A DNA stretch of 64,000 bases from Icerya purchasi (GCA_039619475.1 CM077116.1:35475183-35539182); one strand, 5' to 3'; shown: positions 26,071 through 35,281, counted from the first letter of the stretch. The notes: generated by a model not told the origin, from the letters alone. Translations and numbers: made by a program.

Positions 26071-29000
26071 ATGGTAATCGGTTAAACTAGTTATTTTTTA
26101 ATTTTTCTTCAGGTCTATTCAGCTACTCCTTTAATACATCGATCTGTTACGACTTACGTAATACAAGATTTAACAGCAGATTCCTTGTACGAGTTTGGCA
26201 TATATTTTATACCATTTACCGGTCAAACAACAGAATTACAGTCACAAAAATTAGTTCAAGACAAAACTAACGTTGAAAATGGTAAGTAAATTCTTCATTC
26301 CATTTAAATTTATTATAGTTATTTCCTATTTTTTCCATACACACTAGGGTACTCCAATAAATAAACGCAAAAAATGGCATAAAAATCGTAGAAATTCATG
26401 TATTTCAAAAAAAAGTACATCTTACTTCTTGATGTAATTCCCTTTTACACTGATACATGTTTTCCATCTTGATATTTAATTGCATATACCATTTTCATAG
26501 AACTCTTAGGTTGTCTACGGAGCTCGATTTCCACATTCGTTTTAACGTCTTCATTATCTGCGAAATTATTTTCTCGTAAAAACATTTTCTCCGAAAACGC
26601 GATAATCACACAACACTAAATCAGAACTATACGGCGGGTACGGAAGTTCACAACCCATTTTTTCCAAAATTTCCTACGTTATATGGGCGCTGTCTCGATG
26701 GAAGTTGACCGACCCTTCTTATAATCGGTTCTCGAAGTTTTGCCTGATGACGGCCCTTAATTGCTTGTCCAGGACCTCGCCATACGATTGAACATTTACG
26801 TCCATCTTCGAAATAATAAAAAAAAAAATCGAACCACATGTTGCAAAACATAGTTAAAAGAACTTTGCAAATAGACGCGACTTGAATTTTTTCTGCACAC
26901 GTGAGTAGGTTACGTTTCCAAACCGTGCCTTGTCTTTTTAATCTTCGGTTACATATCCACGTCTCGTCGTTGGCTATAATTCTCTCTAAAAATGGGTTAC
27001 TTTCTTTGTCGAAACTTTTTTTGTGCTCTGAACAGATTTTTAAACGAGTTTCTTTGTGAACAGGTGATAAAACATTTTGAGAACCCAACTGGCGCAGGTA
27101 TTTTGCACACTGAGGGTCTCGTGAATGGTTTTATGTATTGTACCGACGATGGCGCCTAATTCAGATGATATTGAAATTCATCTATTTTCCAAAATCAACC
27201 GTTCAACGTATTTTATCAGTGCCGACGCTGAAACTTCAACTGGCCGTCCGCTGCGTTGTTCAGTCTCTACACTTTGGCGTCCATTTTTGAACTGCTCGAC
27301 CCATAAACAGAAACTTGAGGAATTCATGCATGAACTGTGCCTATATTCTGTTAAGTTGGTGGAAAGATCGCTTTTGGTTGGGAAAAAAATTCTATTTCAT
27401 TTCCTTAACGAAACTTTCAAAGTTGGCGAAAAGTTCAAAAAAGCGTGAAAAATGACGTGTCCCTTTCTCTTTGCAGCGCGAAAAATCTGATTCCTTTGTT
27501 TTGACTTTAGTATTTATGTAAATGTAAATTACAGTTATGTTTAACTTAACATACAGAATCTTCAACGTATGAAATATCATGCTTGACTGAACTTGTTTAT
27601 TTGTAACCATGCTATTATTAAAAACCAGTTTACTTCGGAGTCGGTTAAGTTAGATATTACGAAATTCCATAATGGGTCAGAAGCAATATTTAAACTTTAT
27701 CATAAAAACGCGCAGTCTGAATTTGAAAAAAATTGTGAACAAGTAAAAGAAACGGGCAAAAATCTCACATATTATTCTGTGTCAACCAAATCGTACCAAT
27801 TGTAAGAATACACTTTTGGCGTGATGTTTTCACACTTCATATTTGAATTCGTTATAATCGATTATTATAAAATAAGGTAATAATTACTTCGATTTTTAAA
27901 ATCCGTCTAAAAAATTTTATATCAACAGTTCAAGATATGAAAGTAGTAAAATATGGAATTTAAAATCTCCTTTATGAAGCAAGAAACTGTGATGTGATTT
28001 TAGGACCATTATTCTTCCGACACTTTTCGCAAACTTCGAGGAGTGGATACAATGATTTACCGGAGAATTATACATTATTTTTCGATTAAGATAGTCATTA
28101 AAATTCCAATCACGCTTCCTGTTTGAAGTTCTTTTTGTACATTATATACGGATAAAAACATGGCTCTGATCAACTACAACCGAAAATTGAATAGTCTCGA
28201 CTTAATTGAAAATATACAAAAACATAGAATAAATGTTTAGTTTCAAAACAATGTTACAGATGTGTTTGTTTAAAAATCGAGTCGTCTGCAATTTCTTTTT
28301 AAACAAACTTACGCAATTATGAAGACATTTGTTGCTTTTGTTAAATGTAAATATATGTAAATTCCTTAATAACGAACAAATATTTTTGTTCGTTATTAAG
28401 GAATTTATTTTTTATTTGTAAATTTTAACGAACAGCTTATGGATCTACATTCTATACCTTTTCATGTAGTATTGTGTATCATAAATTTGAGCTGTGTTAC
28501 ATTAAGTTCGAAAATTTACTTGTGCATGTTGTTAAATACGTCAAATTTAAGCGATCGAAATTTATATGATTATGTGTACAACTGTACGATGAAATTTATA
28601 AAAAATATTTCCCATCTTTAAATAAATTTCTAGAAACGGCCACGTGTACGATACTCTCTTCGACAATGAATTCTGGACATTTAATTTTGCAATTAATCGG
28701 GTTATGAATAAATAAAATTATTATTTCTTTCTCATACCGGAGCTAATTGCATTGATTTCTTTAAGTTGTGTTATTTTAAAGAATTCGTAATACAAAAAAA
28801 AAAAAACAAAAAAAACACGCTTAAACTATTTCTGCAACTTCGTTACGATTCGAAATAAATTTTTTTTGTGGGGGACATTATAACGTACCTATTTTGCTGA
28901 ACGTGAAAACTTTTCTCTCAGTCTCTAAAATATCGCAGAGTAAAATAGTCTCAAGTGTGTGCCCTTTAACCAGTTCTTATTAATACATATTCGCTAGTTT

Positions 29001-32000
29001 ATTTATCATGCACCACCGCTGTAATATTCGCTGTTAGCTGATTTTCTCGACGTGTATAATAACAGACCCGCCATAAGACACCTCCTCTAAAGCTTCAAAC
29101 GATAGTCTATAATTCTTATCGAGGAATTAATCGAGTAAATCGCTTTTCACAAAATAAAATAATTGCTTCGATAAAAAAAAAGAAAAAGAATTATAGTTTA
29201 AACGTTACACATTTTTAATTCATACAAAAACAATACAGGATTTTCATATTACCTCTGGTCTAAAAATAACACGACTGGCTAGCGGTCGTATTAGTATATT
29301 GTATCACAACGTAGTATTAACAAAAAATATTACAGAGAGAACCATTTTTGATTTCTATTGGTACAAATATTTAAACTAAAATGATATTTTTTATTTCTGA
29401 AGTGAAACTTCTTTAGGCGCGTTTTGAACATTTTACCAACTTCGCCGTTACAACGATTGTATATGCATATGCGCAGAGATATAATAGAATAGAATACACG
29501 AGCGACCAAATATTGTACATAAATAAGAAACTGTATTTATATATATATATTAACCCTTGTTGCCGAAAATTACGTTACCTTTTAAGGGTTAAACGGAAAA
29601 GAGATGAAAATACAAACGCTCTGACTACCCCCCGTTTTAACTGAACACTGTGAATTGCTATCTTTACACACTATCGTATTTAATTAGTATTTTTTATGTT
29701 ACAGATCCGTATAAATTTGATTTATTATTGGATGTACATCATGCGAAGATATCATCGGTTGAAATTAATTGGTCCGGTGTACCGTACCCGGAAGATAAAT
29801 ATGTAAATATTTACCGAGCAATTTATCAGTTTGACGGAAGCCGAGAAGATTTTAACACATTCAAAATAGCCAAAAGGGATTCCGCGCAATCTCTTTTAAT
29901 ACAAGACTTAAAACCAAATACCAAGTAATTTCCTTTGCATCGTATTTTTCTAAATAACATTCGAGTTTTTTCACACGTTCCGGAACAATTATTTCCGACC
30001 TTTCATTTTAATACGAACTCATTCGTATCCTGTTCGGTCGTAATTAATAAAACGAAAATAACTCCTAATAAAAGGCGAAGGTAAAAAAAAAACTTCAAAG
30101 CGTCAAGTATTCGAAAATTACAGTTAAGCCTACGCCGATTATTTCCGTTAAAGCTCACTAAATGTAGGCATATTATAACGCTTAAAGCAAAATTTCAGTG
30201 ACAGTTTTCGGCAGAAATTACTACTTTATTAATGGTCGAAGGGTAGAATTTTCCGATTTCGAAAGTTAATAAAAGAGTCTGTAAAATCGTATTTCTAAAA
30301 TAGTTTACCGCATTCAAATAGTAAAATAGAGTTTTGGACACAGGTTAATTAAAACTTCAGAAAGTTAAAAATTCGAACGAATTTTAATATTTTTCAGGAA
30401 TTCATCGCTCTTCTTAGTTAGGTTTGCACTGCGCTAGCTGTAAAGTTATTTGATTACACAGAAATGAAAAATATTTTCTGAACAAAATTGTTCCCATCAG
30501 TCTTGTACTTGATTTTCGATTAAGTTCGAAAAATCCCCTGGACTGATACCCGATATAAATAAAACTACTTCGGCTATTCTTTTCCGGTGCTTGTAACATG
30601 ACTTTCCAATCGTCACAATACACCGGGAGGAATTATTTCAAAAATTTTTTCGAACACACAATTTTATTATTATTGAAAAATCCCGCCAACGGCGGTGGAA
30701 TTAAATTTTTAAGCTTTTAAACTAAAATGTTTCCGAAATATTTATACAAACAGTTTTTTTTTTCTTTTTCTTGGGCCAGTTTCTCTAGATCTAAGAATTT
30801 ACTTGCCCCCTTTTATGTTTCAACATTAGCAGTTTTCAGATATAACGCCTTACATTCCAAAGATACTGGGGCTCATTTACAATTTGATAAATATAGATAC
30901 AACGTGTAAAATTTGTTTAAAATTCCTTTCATCAGTTCTCTTTCCTTATTATATATCTGTTACACTGGCACATGCTCAATCGACCCTATATTCGTTACAG
31001 TTGTTTATTCTTATAACTTCGTCAAATGAATGGCGTTCGATGTTGGCCCAACCTTGTTCGACAAATTGTACACTGATGTCTCGCTCCGGTTATCACGGAT
31101 TCCCTTTAATCTCACTCCTGCTGCTGTACTCTACGCTTCATTTTCTAGCTAACTTTTTTCTTATACGAAGCACGAATTCCTTCCACTTTAGCTTAATATC
31201 CCTATATCGCTTTGTTCTACACTAATTATCTACTATTTCATTATTCTAAATTTCTCTATGTACAGGAATCCACTTGAATATAACTGTTTTATGTAATCTA
31301 GTCACCAAGTTCCTAATTTTTATTTCAATATTATACGTTCTTTTTGGATTTGTATTTTTATCATTTTTAACAAACCAGCCTGCAACCTGGGACTGGATTT
31401 AAATCTTTCTATTTTGTCAATTTCTCAGAAATTCCTGAGCTAAAGATATCGTACATAGTTCCATCATATAAAAGGACACAGCGTATATAATCCTATGCAC
31501 TCTGGTAATCTGCAAGTTACTAGTACACTGTAGTATTTTAAAAACTAACGGATTAAAGTGACTTATCTCGTACTTTTTTACTAAACAAGATTTGTTCCAT
31601 TTCGTTCATATACAAAAGTTGTTTAAAAAAAAACAAAAAAAAAACTAAATAGGACAGGTTTATTGCGTGAGAACGTAGCTGTAGCAATTTTTTTTTATTC
31701 AAATATCGATTGGTAATACCGAAAATCGGGGAATCTGGTGACAACTAATCATTTGAACGGGAACAGTTTAGATATTTACGTAGTTTCGTTGTTAAATTCT
31801 TCTACTGATCTATCGATAAGCTAGGCTGTGACTTTTTCAGCGATAGAGTTATGTAGAACTGGAATCTAAAAAGAGATCCTCAGCATAGGCAGCAGTAAAT
31901 GACGGAAGTGCATTCATATTGGCAGAGTACATAACCGATGTGAAAGTAGCCTGCTAGGAAGTTACTCATTTCGATCCGTTCATTTCTACTGTAATAATAT

Positions 32001-34427
32001 TAAAACAAATGTTGAAACAAGAAACTTGGAGATAAATCTAAGAGACTAGTAGTAAGAAGATTTTTAAGATGAACGACGAAGAGGATCGAAAGAGGCAAAA
32101 GTGCGCAACAAACAAAGAGTTAATTCAGACGACCTATAACGAATTAGAGAAGAAAGAAGTGTAACTTCTGAGAAGTTGGTTGGGGTATTTAATAAGTATA
32201 AATTTTTTTGAAGGAGCGGAAAATAACAACATAAAAAGGAAAGAGGAATAAATGAGATGATAAACGCTACCGAGGAAAAAGAAGAGAAAAGAGAGAAAAA
32301 AAGAGAATTACAAGAAAATAATAAAGATGCGCTCCGAAGAAAGAATTAGATTTATTTCCGGTAATTGTGCCGGTATGATTGTTTACATTTATCTGCAAAG
32401 ATCTCCTTTGCTTCGTAATTAACAATACGACGATCAGATCACGCGGCGGATTTTAATGAGCCTTCGAACTGTAACATTTTAAACTTACTAACAAGTACCT
32501 AAGTACAATTAAAAAATAAATCCGAAAATTTTAAAAATACCCCTCCCTGTTTTTTTTTGTCTTTCTGTTTAGTTTTGTTTGTTTCCCTCTGTCGATATTC
32601 ATTCACATACGGACGTATTTACTCGTTTGTGATGTGAAATCATAATTTTGAGTATTACGAGTAAAAATATTCTCCAAAAAAGATGTACCGCTTTTAAACT
32701 ATACGTACGTATTATATTACTGATTACTTATTTTCAGGTACCGTTTATGGTTAGAAGCTTATTTAACCAATGGCAGAATTAAAAAAAGCAACGTTAAAGA
32801 TTTCAATACGAAAGCCGGTTCGGTTGCTCAAGCTGGTATTAACCAAGGTAATACTGATAAAGAAATATTAAATGAAAACGTTCTGTTAGTGTGCAAAATT
32901 TTCTGTAAAAATCCTTCAAGTATTGCATCAGTCCTGAAAATGATCACGCGTTATCAAAAAGCAAAAACCACGCGGCATTTACAAAAAAGACGGCGATGTA
33001 TCCGCGGACGGAAGTTCCGCAAACATCTCAAAAAAAAAAGAAAAACTTTTTGAAGTCAATTTTAAAGACACCGCTAACCGTTGCACGTAACACATCAGGA
33101 AATTAAGGAAATCGCTACGTGCCATTTGGTTTTCATAGCTTTAATGTGCCAAGTTATGAATTCAGAAGGTTTTTTATAAACACTCGTTCTCTCTCTAGTG
33201 CCTTTTCGACTGATAAAAATCTTTTTGGAGAAAGCAAATAGAAGTGTTTCGAGATGGAATTTTGGAGCAGTGCGAGATTAAAAATTAAAAACCACCGATT
33301 TAGAAAGCGGTTTAAAAGCTCGATAATTTAAAGCCTTGTTTTCCCCTTACAGCTAAAGATTAAGTGAAAATGTCACGTCAAGGTACCAGTTTAAAATCGG
33401 AAGTCGTAGAGAGGTTATAATTTTTTTATGTTTCCCCATTATAATTTTTAAATTTCCTATTTCAGATACACCTACAAAAGCGCCGCTATGTATTAATTAA
33501 GTTTTTAAATGGTGATTTGATATTAAAAACAACATCGAAAGAGCTGGAAAATGCGAGAACGAAACACTACATGTATAATAAGTAAAAATAGTAAGTCAAA
33601 GGGAAAAAAAGCAGGACGCTCAAAAGCTATAGGGATAGTGAGGTGGACAATAAAGGTAGTGGCGCAAGGCAACTTTATTTTTAACAGAAAATGGCACTTT
33701 GGCGTTATCCGACATAAATAAATGAATTGACTAATTAACTAAATAAAATAATAGTTTAAAAATTATCGGCTTTTAAGTTCGAAATTCCTGCTGATTTATT
33801 ATACATCGTATTACAACTTTACCTAATCGCAATTTTCTCTAGTTCTGTAGAAAAAAAAAAAAAAAGTATGGTATTTATTCGACCGTATTGAAATTAGTTT
33901 TGTGTCTCGATCGGAGATTTTTAAATCGTTTTAATGAAAGAACAAAAAAAGCTTCGCCTTAACAGAAATGAAAACGTTGAGAGACCGCTTTTCTCTAAAG
34001 TATTTCTTACTTCAGACTGATCATAAAGTTCTTCAGGAGCTACTCTCGCTTTTTTACCATCACGAATTGTCCGAAAATTTTATTCGCAAGTAAAACTAAC
34101 ATCGATTTTTCTGTTGTTTAGGCAAATTAGAAGGCGCCCCACTGATCGAATGTAACACTTACTACGGTCCACTTGTTGCAGTTTCAATATTGGCCGCCTT
34201 GGCGATATTGTCCGCGTTGATTTTGCTGCTGATTATGGCACGGAAACGAGCAACCAACAAAGCTCCTATTACGAATCCGATAAATTCACGAAAAAATAAC
34301 CTCAGTTCGGCAACCTACGATAACCCATCTTATAAGGTAGAAATGCAACATGAAACAATGGGTATGACTATATTTCCGTAGAAGACTCGCTGTTTTCCTT
34401 GATAGCGCTCATTAGCCTCGCTCATTG

Positions 34428-34460
<33 letters not shown>

Positions 34461-35281
34461 TACTTTTTAAATAAAACCGGTAATTTAATAATACAAAAAT
34501 TACGCGCGCCAAATAGTACGAGTATTTGAATAGATTTACAACTCGTATTTTGGAGTTAAACGGGGGAATCGGATAATTCGAAAAATTATCGATATTACTG
34601 TTTCGCTGTATAGTAGTATAACAGCAGTGTGTGACGTCGTTATAAGAGCAGAGCGTGTAATGTCGAGGTAGTTTCGTTGATGATAAAATTGTCTCTTTCG
34701 CCACCTCGTTTTTATTTTCATATATTTATACTTCCGTAATAATTTTAAATTGACGACCGGATTTTTCCATTAAAATTAGTAAAATATTGCAAAAAATCGA
34801 TCACAAAATAATAATAGTTGGCGACAAAGTTCGAAAAATTTTTAAACAAACTCGATAACAAAAAATACGTTCAAATATTTCAGCAAAAATCAGGATCATA
34901 TAGCGGGATTATAAGCGACTAAATAATATTGCTGAATGCGGCGAGATTGTACCTCTATCACCGGTTATTATTAATTAAAATGAAAAATTAGCTATTACGA
35001 CCAATATTTCGGTGCACAGGTAAAAAATGATGGCGTTTTTGGAAGTTTTTTGTCGACAAATCTCTTACGAAAATTGATCTTTTTTACAAAAATATAAAGT
35101 TTGTGCAAACGGAAAAGGGATTCTGTTTCCCTTAAAAAAAAAAAAAAAAAAAAAACGAACGATAAAGTGCGCGCGTGTTTTAAAATGTTATAATTTTAAT
35201 TTAAAAAAAAAAAAAAGGAACGTATAGGTTAAAGATTAAACAGACACTAGAGCTTTTTCTTTTTTTTTTGCAGACTTGTGA
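41..35281 (+). CDS. sas: Sas-like cell-surface receptor (stranded at second), 3' part, 13 exons
   Basis: Seen: thirteen exons (41-349, 1880-2102, 5014-5228, 8972-10333, 14011-14067, 19344-19467, 21739-21932, 25002-25168, 26113-26281, 29705-29924, 32738-32847, 34122-34361, 35274-35281) join with GT..AG borders and unbroken phase into about 1131 residues, counted from the first whole codon at 43. Order: FN3-like segment (about 10-85), VWC1 (C93-C165), VWC2 (C171-C242), disordered spacer (250-702), short linker exon (704-721), three FN3 modules (about 723-822, 835-930, 941-1045), transmembrane helix (about 1066-1088) and a 43-residue tail with YDNPSY at 1115-1120. Known: insect Sas is an epithelial and neural surface protein with VWC and FN3 repeats and a PTB-binding type NPxY tail; in Drosophila it is a ligand of Ptp10D. 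The signal peptide and earlier N-terminal exons lie left of the window. The ortholog call is inferred from architecture and the tail; another VWC/FN3 receptor is less likely. Confidence 0.85.
350..1879 (+). other. sas intron (after exon at 41)
   Basis: AT-rich intron with a pure A run at about 781-804. I see no other gene, transposon end or long repeat in it. Confidence 0.7.
1880..2102 (+). CDS. sas: sas exon: VWC module 1
   Basis: The acceptor ttttatag ends at 1879 and the donor gttagt starts at 2103. The join to the previous exon makes GGA (Gly) and restores KGDEFHDGC. With C93 of the previous exon, the cysteines at 110, 114, 116, 123, 128, 141, 158, 159 and 165 form the full ten-Cys von Willebrand factor C pattern, including CxC and CC. 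C171 near the exon end starts the second module. Confidence 0.88.
2103..5013 (+). other. sas intron carrying an inverted repeat
   Basis: The intron between the two VWC exons. It holds a spaced inverted repeat (2411-2783, listed separately) and homopolymer runs. Short open frames at 2618, 4166 and 4597 show no recognisable protein. Confidence 0.7.
2411..2783. repeat. 52-bp inverted repeat with a 269-bp spacer
   Basis: The left arm (2411-2462) contains ATGAGGAGCCGTTTCG. The right arm (2732-2783) is its reverse complement with only a few changes. The arms match over about 52 bp, then diverge on both sides. It may be the ends of a small MITE or a hairpin left by an inverted duplication. No clear target duplication was identified. 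Confidence 0.65.
5014..5228 (+). CDS. sas: sas exon: VWC module 2
   Basis: The acceptor gtgttttcag ends at 5013 and the donor gtaatt starts at 5229. The cysteines at 191, 195, 197, 204, 208, 221, 236, 237 and 242, plus C171 from the previous exon, give a second complete ten-Cys VWC module ([18 protein letters not shown]). Frames open on both strands here are by-products of this conserved exon. It leaves one base of a split codon. Confidence 0.88.
5229..8971 (+). other. sas intron with a fold-back element
   Basis: The intron before the large spacer exon. The fold-back at 6721-6946 is listed separately. The stretch 7080-7500 is less AT-rich and has overlapping short frames on both strands, but I recognise no protein. 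A short TACTAC/AGTAGT palindromic run lies at 8819-8846. Confidence 0.65.
6721..6946. repeat. 226-bp near-perfect fold-back
   Basis: Left arm from TAGTAAGTTATAA at 6721, right arm ending TTATAACTTACTA at 6946, with a short central loop around 6827-6847. The two arms of about 105 nt match closely, for example GCTTACTTAGAAATG against its complement, with a few substitutions and small indels. A transcript across it would form one long hairpin. It is most likely a MITE or fold-back element; a hairpin RNA source is a second option. Confidence 0.8.
8972..10333 (+). CDS. sas: sas large exon: disordered Pro/His/Asp-rich extracellular spacer
   Basis: The acceptor gttaattgcag ends at 8971 and the donor gtttgt starts at 10334. 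It encodes residues 250-702 with almost no cysteine. It is rich in Ser/Thr/Asn at the start, has an acidic run ([16 protein letters not shown]), then many Pro, His and Lys, including GPPPPP. Several N-x-S/T sites are present (NNSTT, NRSS, NATT, NGS). The segment is clearly less AT-rich than the introns and open for 453 codons, so it is real coding sequence. It begins and ends in phase 1, so skipping it would keep the frame; alternative use is an inference. Confidence 0.83.
10670..10708. repeat. (TA)n microsatellite
   Basis: About 39 bp of perfect alternating TA within a longer TA-rich stretch that starts near 10580. Confidence 0.95.
12536..12707. repeat. 86-bp tandem duplication
   Basis: Units 12536-12621 and 12622-12707 both begin GTGCCTCCTG. 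They share ATCCGAGA, ATTTCTCC and a TAATTAATTGTC block at the same offsets and both end in a TTAATTAA-like stretch. They are diverged but equal in length, so this is an old duplication. Confidence 0.7.
14011..14067 (+). CDS. sas: sas 57-nt micro-exon (linker)
   Basis: The acceptor ccgatttcag ends at 14010 and the donor gtacgt starts at 14068. It encodes [19 protein letters not shown] between the spacer and the first FN3 module of the membrane-proximal set. Both ends are phase 1, so it can be included or skipped without a frameshift. It is too short to find by open frame alone; support comes from matching splice sites and phase. Confidence 0.65.
   Translation, partial: VSASRIFFIISRHCMLRL
15940..16960 (+). 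pseudogene. Possible pogo/Tigger-like transposase remnant
   Basis: Scattered frames across this stretch include TLNANEIG at about 16460-16485, which resembles the first catalytic block (N-x-DETG) of pogo-type DDE transposases. [12 protein letters not shown] at about 16769-16803 resembles the second block (LLLDNAPSHP). Stops, frame changes and the insertion at 16590-16719 break it. The order and spacing fit, but similarity outside these blocks is weak. A different DDE family is possible. Confidence 0.33.
16590..16719. repeat. 130-bp fold-back with poly-A/T core
   Basis: The left arm CTTGTGCCTGTAATGCTAAA.. and the right arm ..TTTAGCATTACAGACACAAG are reverse complements over about 50 nt, one difference apart near the ends, and run into A and T tracts at the centre. 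This looks like a small Tc1/mariner-type MITE. It splits the possible pogo-like remnant, so it would be the younger insertion. Confidence 0.7.
19344..19467 (+). CDS. sas: sas exon: FN3 module 1, first half
   Basis: The acceptor cgtttctag ends at 19343 and the donor gtacgt starts at 19468. It encodes residues 723-762 ([19 protein letters not shown] .. [12 protein letters not shown]), the A to C strands of a fibronectin type III fold. It leaves two bases that join to the next exon as a Ser codon. Confidence 0.8.
19905..20590 (+). mobile_element. tRNA-derived SINE-like retroposon with LINE-like tail, interrupted
   Basis: The head around 19911-19968 resembles the 3' half of a tRNA: GCGCTTGGCTTCCGTTGCGG, then GGCTCGATCCC, close to the pol III B box (GGTTCGANTCC). 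The far end, near 20480-20590, has a block ending TGTGGATTGATATGGGC and a GAT-like tail that resembles the 3' ends of insect LINEs. Without the hAT insert the unit is about 390 bp. The extent and the single-element reading are inferred. Confidence 0.45.
20042..20329. mobile_element. hAT-type MITE, 288 bp, with 8-bp target duplication
   Basis: The ends are imperfect inverted repeats: CAAGGCCGTGTCCA on the left, CAGGCCCGTGTCCA as reverse complement of the right end, each running into a G/C homopolymer block. The flanks carry an exact 8-bp duplication, CCACACCG, at 20034-20041 and 20330-20337. An 8-bp TSD with C-A-rich TIRs is the hallmark of the hAT superfamily. The inside has no coding capacity, so it is non-autonomous. 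Confidence 0.88.
21739..21932 (+). CDS. sas: sas exon: FN3 module 1, second half
   Basis: The acceptor acttctag ends at 21738 and the donor gtacca starts at 21933. It encodes residues 764-827. The stretch [16 protein letters not shown] is the typical FN3 'L..L.P.T.Y...V' signature, and VTVSTLP closes the module. Confidence 0.83.
22125..22255 (+). mobile_element. tRNA-derived SINE-like fragment
   Basis: GCCGCGGTGTAGTTGGTTAAGC at 22128-22149 resembles a tRNA 5' half with a pol III A box. No good B box follows at the normal distance, so it is degenerate. It ends in an A-rich stretch near 22240-22255. Confidence 0.4.
22331..22650 (-). pseudogene. LINE ORF2 C-terminal fragment
   Basis: A 104-codon minus-strand frame contains [22 protein letters not shown] followed by [11 protein letters not shown]. 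This matches the conserved C-terminus of RTE/CR1-like endonuclease-reverse transcriptase proteins of insects (pattern LLGH..R...L...I.EG....RGRPR). Nothing of the RT domain remains upstream, so the copy is 5'-truncated, as expected for LINE insertion. An AATAAA-like signal follows the stop. The exact clade is not resolved. Confidence 0.75.
25002..25168 (+). CDS. sas: sas exon: FN3 module 2, first half
   Basis: The acceptor attttaagcag ends at 25001 and the donor gtattt starts at 25169. It encodes residues 829-883, a Ser/Thr/Pro hinge followed by [15 protein letters not shown] and a YKK strand. It ends in phase 0. An in-frame GTG at 25001 overlaps the splice site and is not a start. Confidence 0.78.
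25169..26112 (+). other. sas intron with (ATT)n repeat
   Basis: A short intron inside FN3 module 2. The only notable content is an (ATT)n microsatellite at 26037-26069, just upstream of the acceptor. Confidence 0.7.
26037..26069. repeat. (ATT)n microsatellite
   Basis: About eleven perfect trinucleotide units, 43 bp upstream of a sas 3' splice site. Confidence 0.95.
26113..26281 (+). CDS. sas: sas exon: FN3 module 2, second half
   Basis: The acceptor tttttcttcag ends at 26112 and the donor gtaagt starts at 26282. It encodes residues 884-939. [19 protein letters not shown] is the F-strand signature of FN3. It leaves one base in phase 1. Confidence 0.8.
26347..27612 (-). mobile_element. Degenerate mariner-family element
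   Basis: The element encloses a broken mariner transposase (listed next). The left edge is set by GTACTCCAATAAATAAACGC at about 26349. A diverged inverted counterpart (GTTTATTTGTAACC) lies near 27594-27607 and gives an approximate right edge. About 1.27 kb is the normal length of a mariner element. The ends and the TA duplication are uncertain. Confidence 0.65.
26390..27440 (-). pseudogene. Broken mariner transposase
   Basis: Reading the minus strand in pieces gives the family blocks in order: [21 protein letters not shown] (N-terminal HTH end), [20 protein letters not shown] and CASWVLKMF, then [13 protein letters not shown] (first catalytic Asp block, DETW). These are followed by a degraded second catalytic region ([10 protein letters not shown] where families have HDNARPHT) and the C-terminal YPPYSSDL (family YSPDL). 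Several stops and at least two frameshifts break it, so it cannot make an active enzyme. It lies antisense inside a sas intron. Confidence 0.8.
28359..28406. repeat. Perfect 22-bp hairpin
   Basis: The arms 28359-28380 and 28385-28406 are exact reverse complements (AAATTCCTTAATAACGAACA..) with a 4-nt loop. No terminator role is implied in a eukaryotic intron. Confidence 0.85.
29705..29924 (+). CDS. sas: sas exon: FN3 module 3, first half
   Basis: The acceptor ttttatgttacag ends at 29704 and the donor gtaatt starts at 29925. It encodes residues 941-1012, with [18 protein letters not shown] and [10 protein letters not shown], the core of an FN3 fold. The split codon AA|G gives Lys, so the signature LKPNTKY runs across the intron. 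Confidence 0.83.
29925..32737 (+). other. sas intron, no recognised content
   Basis: AT-rich. A moderately open plus-strand stretch at 30884-31225 and a purine-rich stretch at 32060-32340 have no recognisable protein. They may be old retrotransposon debris. Confidence 0.55.
32738..32847 (+). CDS. sas: sas exon: FN3 module 3, second half
   Basis: The acceptor ttacttattttcag ends at 32737 and the donor gtaata starts at 32848. It encodes residues 1014-1049 ([18 protein letters not shown] .. FNTKAG), the last FN3 strands before the membrane. It is short, and its support is the phase match on both sides. Confidence 0.75.
32848..34121 (+). other. sas intron, no recognised content
   Basis: I see no gene, transposon end or long repeat here beyond short A runs. 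Confidence 0.6.
34122..34361 (+). CDS. sas: sas exon: transmembrane helix and NPxY cytoplasmic tail
   Basis: The acceptor ctgttgtttag ends at 34121. It encodes residues 1051-1129: a short stalk, a hydrophobic helix at about 1066-1088, the stop-transfer ARKR, then a tail with [16 protein letters not shown]1117-P-S-Y1120 is an NPxY motif of the kind bound by PTB domains. A donor (gtatga) follows at 34362. If it is not used, the frame continues for six more residues to a TAG at 34379-34381, so two C-termini are possible. Confidence 0.85.
34362..35273 (+). other. Last sas intron (or 3' UTR of the unspliced form)
   Basis: If the donor at 34362 is used, this is an intron. If not, it begins with six more codons and a TAG at 34379-34381 and is then 3' UTR. 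A run of 27 T lies at 34428-34454. Confidence 0.5.
35274..35281 (+). CDS. sas: sas terminal coding exon (Asp-Leu-stop)
   Basis: A strong pyrimidine tract ending tttttttttgcag (to 35273) precedes ACTTGTGA. With the G left by the previous exon it reads Asp, Leu, stop, so the protein would end ETMDL. Only eight coding bases support it, so the unspliced end at 34381 stays a real alternative. The exon would continue as 3' UTR. Confidence 0.5.

Larger units (their letters stand above)
26282..29704 (+). other. sas intron with mariner remnant and hairpin
   Basis: It contains a mariner-family remnant on the minus strand (26347-27612) and a perfect 22-bp hairpin at 28359-28406. The rest shows no recognisable gene. 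Confidence 0.7.

Noticed and set aside
27125..27448. A 107-codon plus-strand frame
   Set aside because: It is the antisense of the N-terminal part of the mariner transposase.
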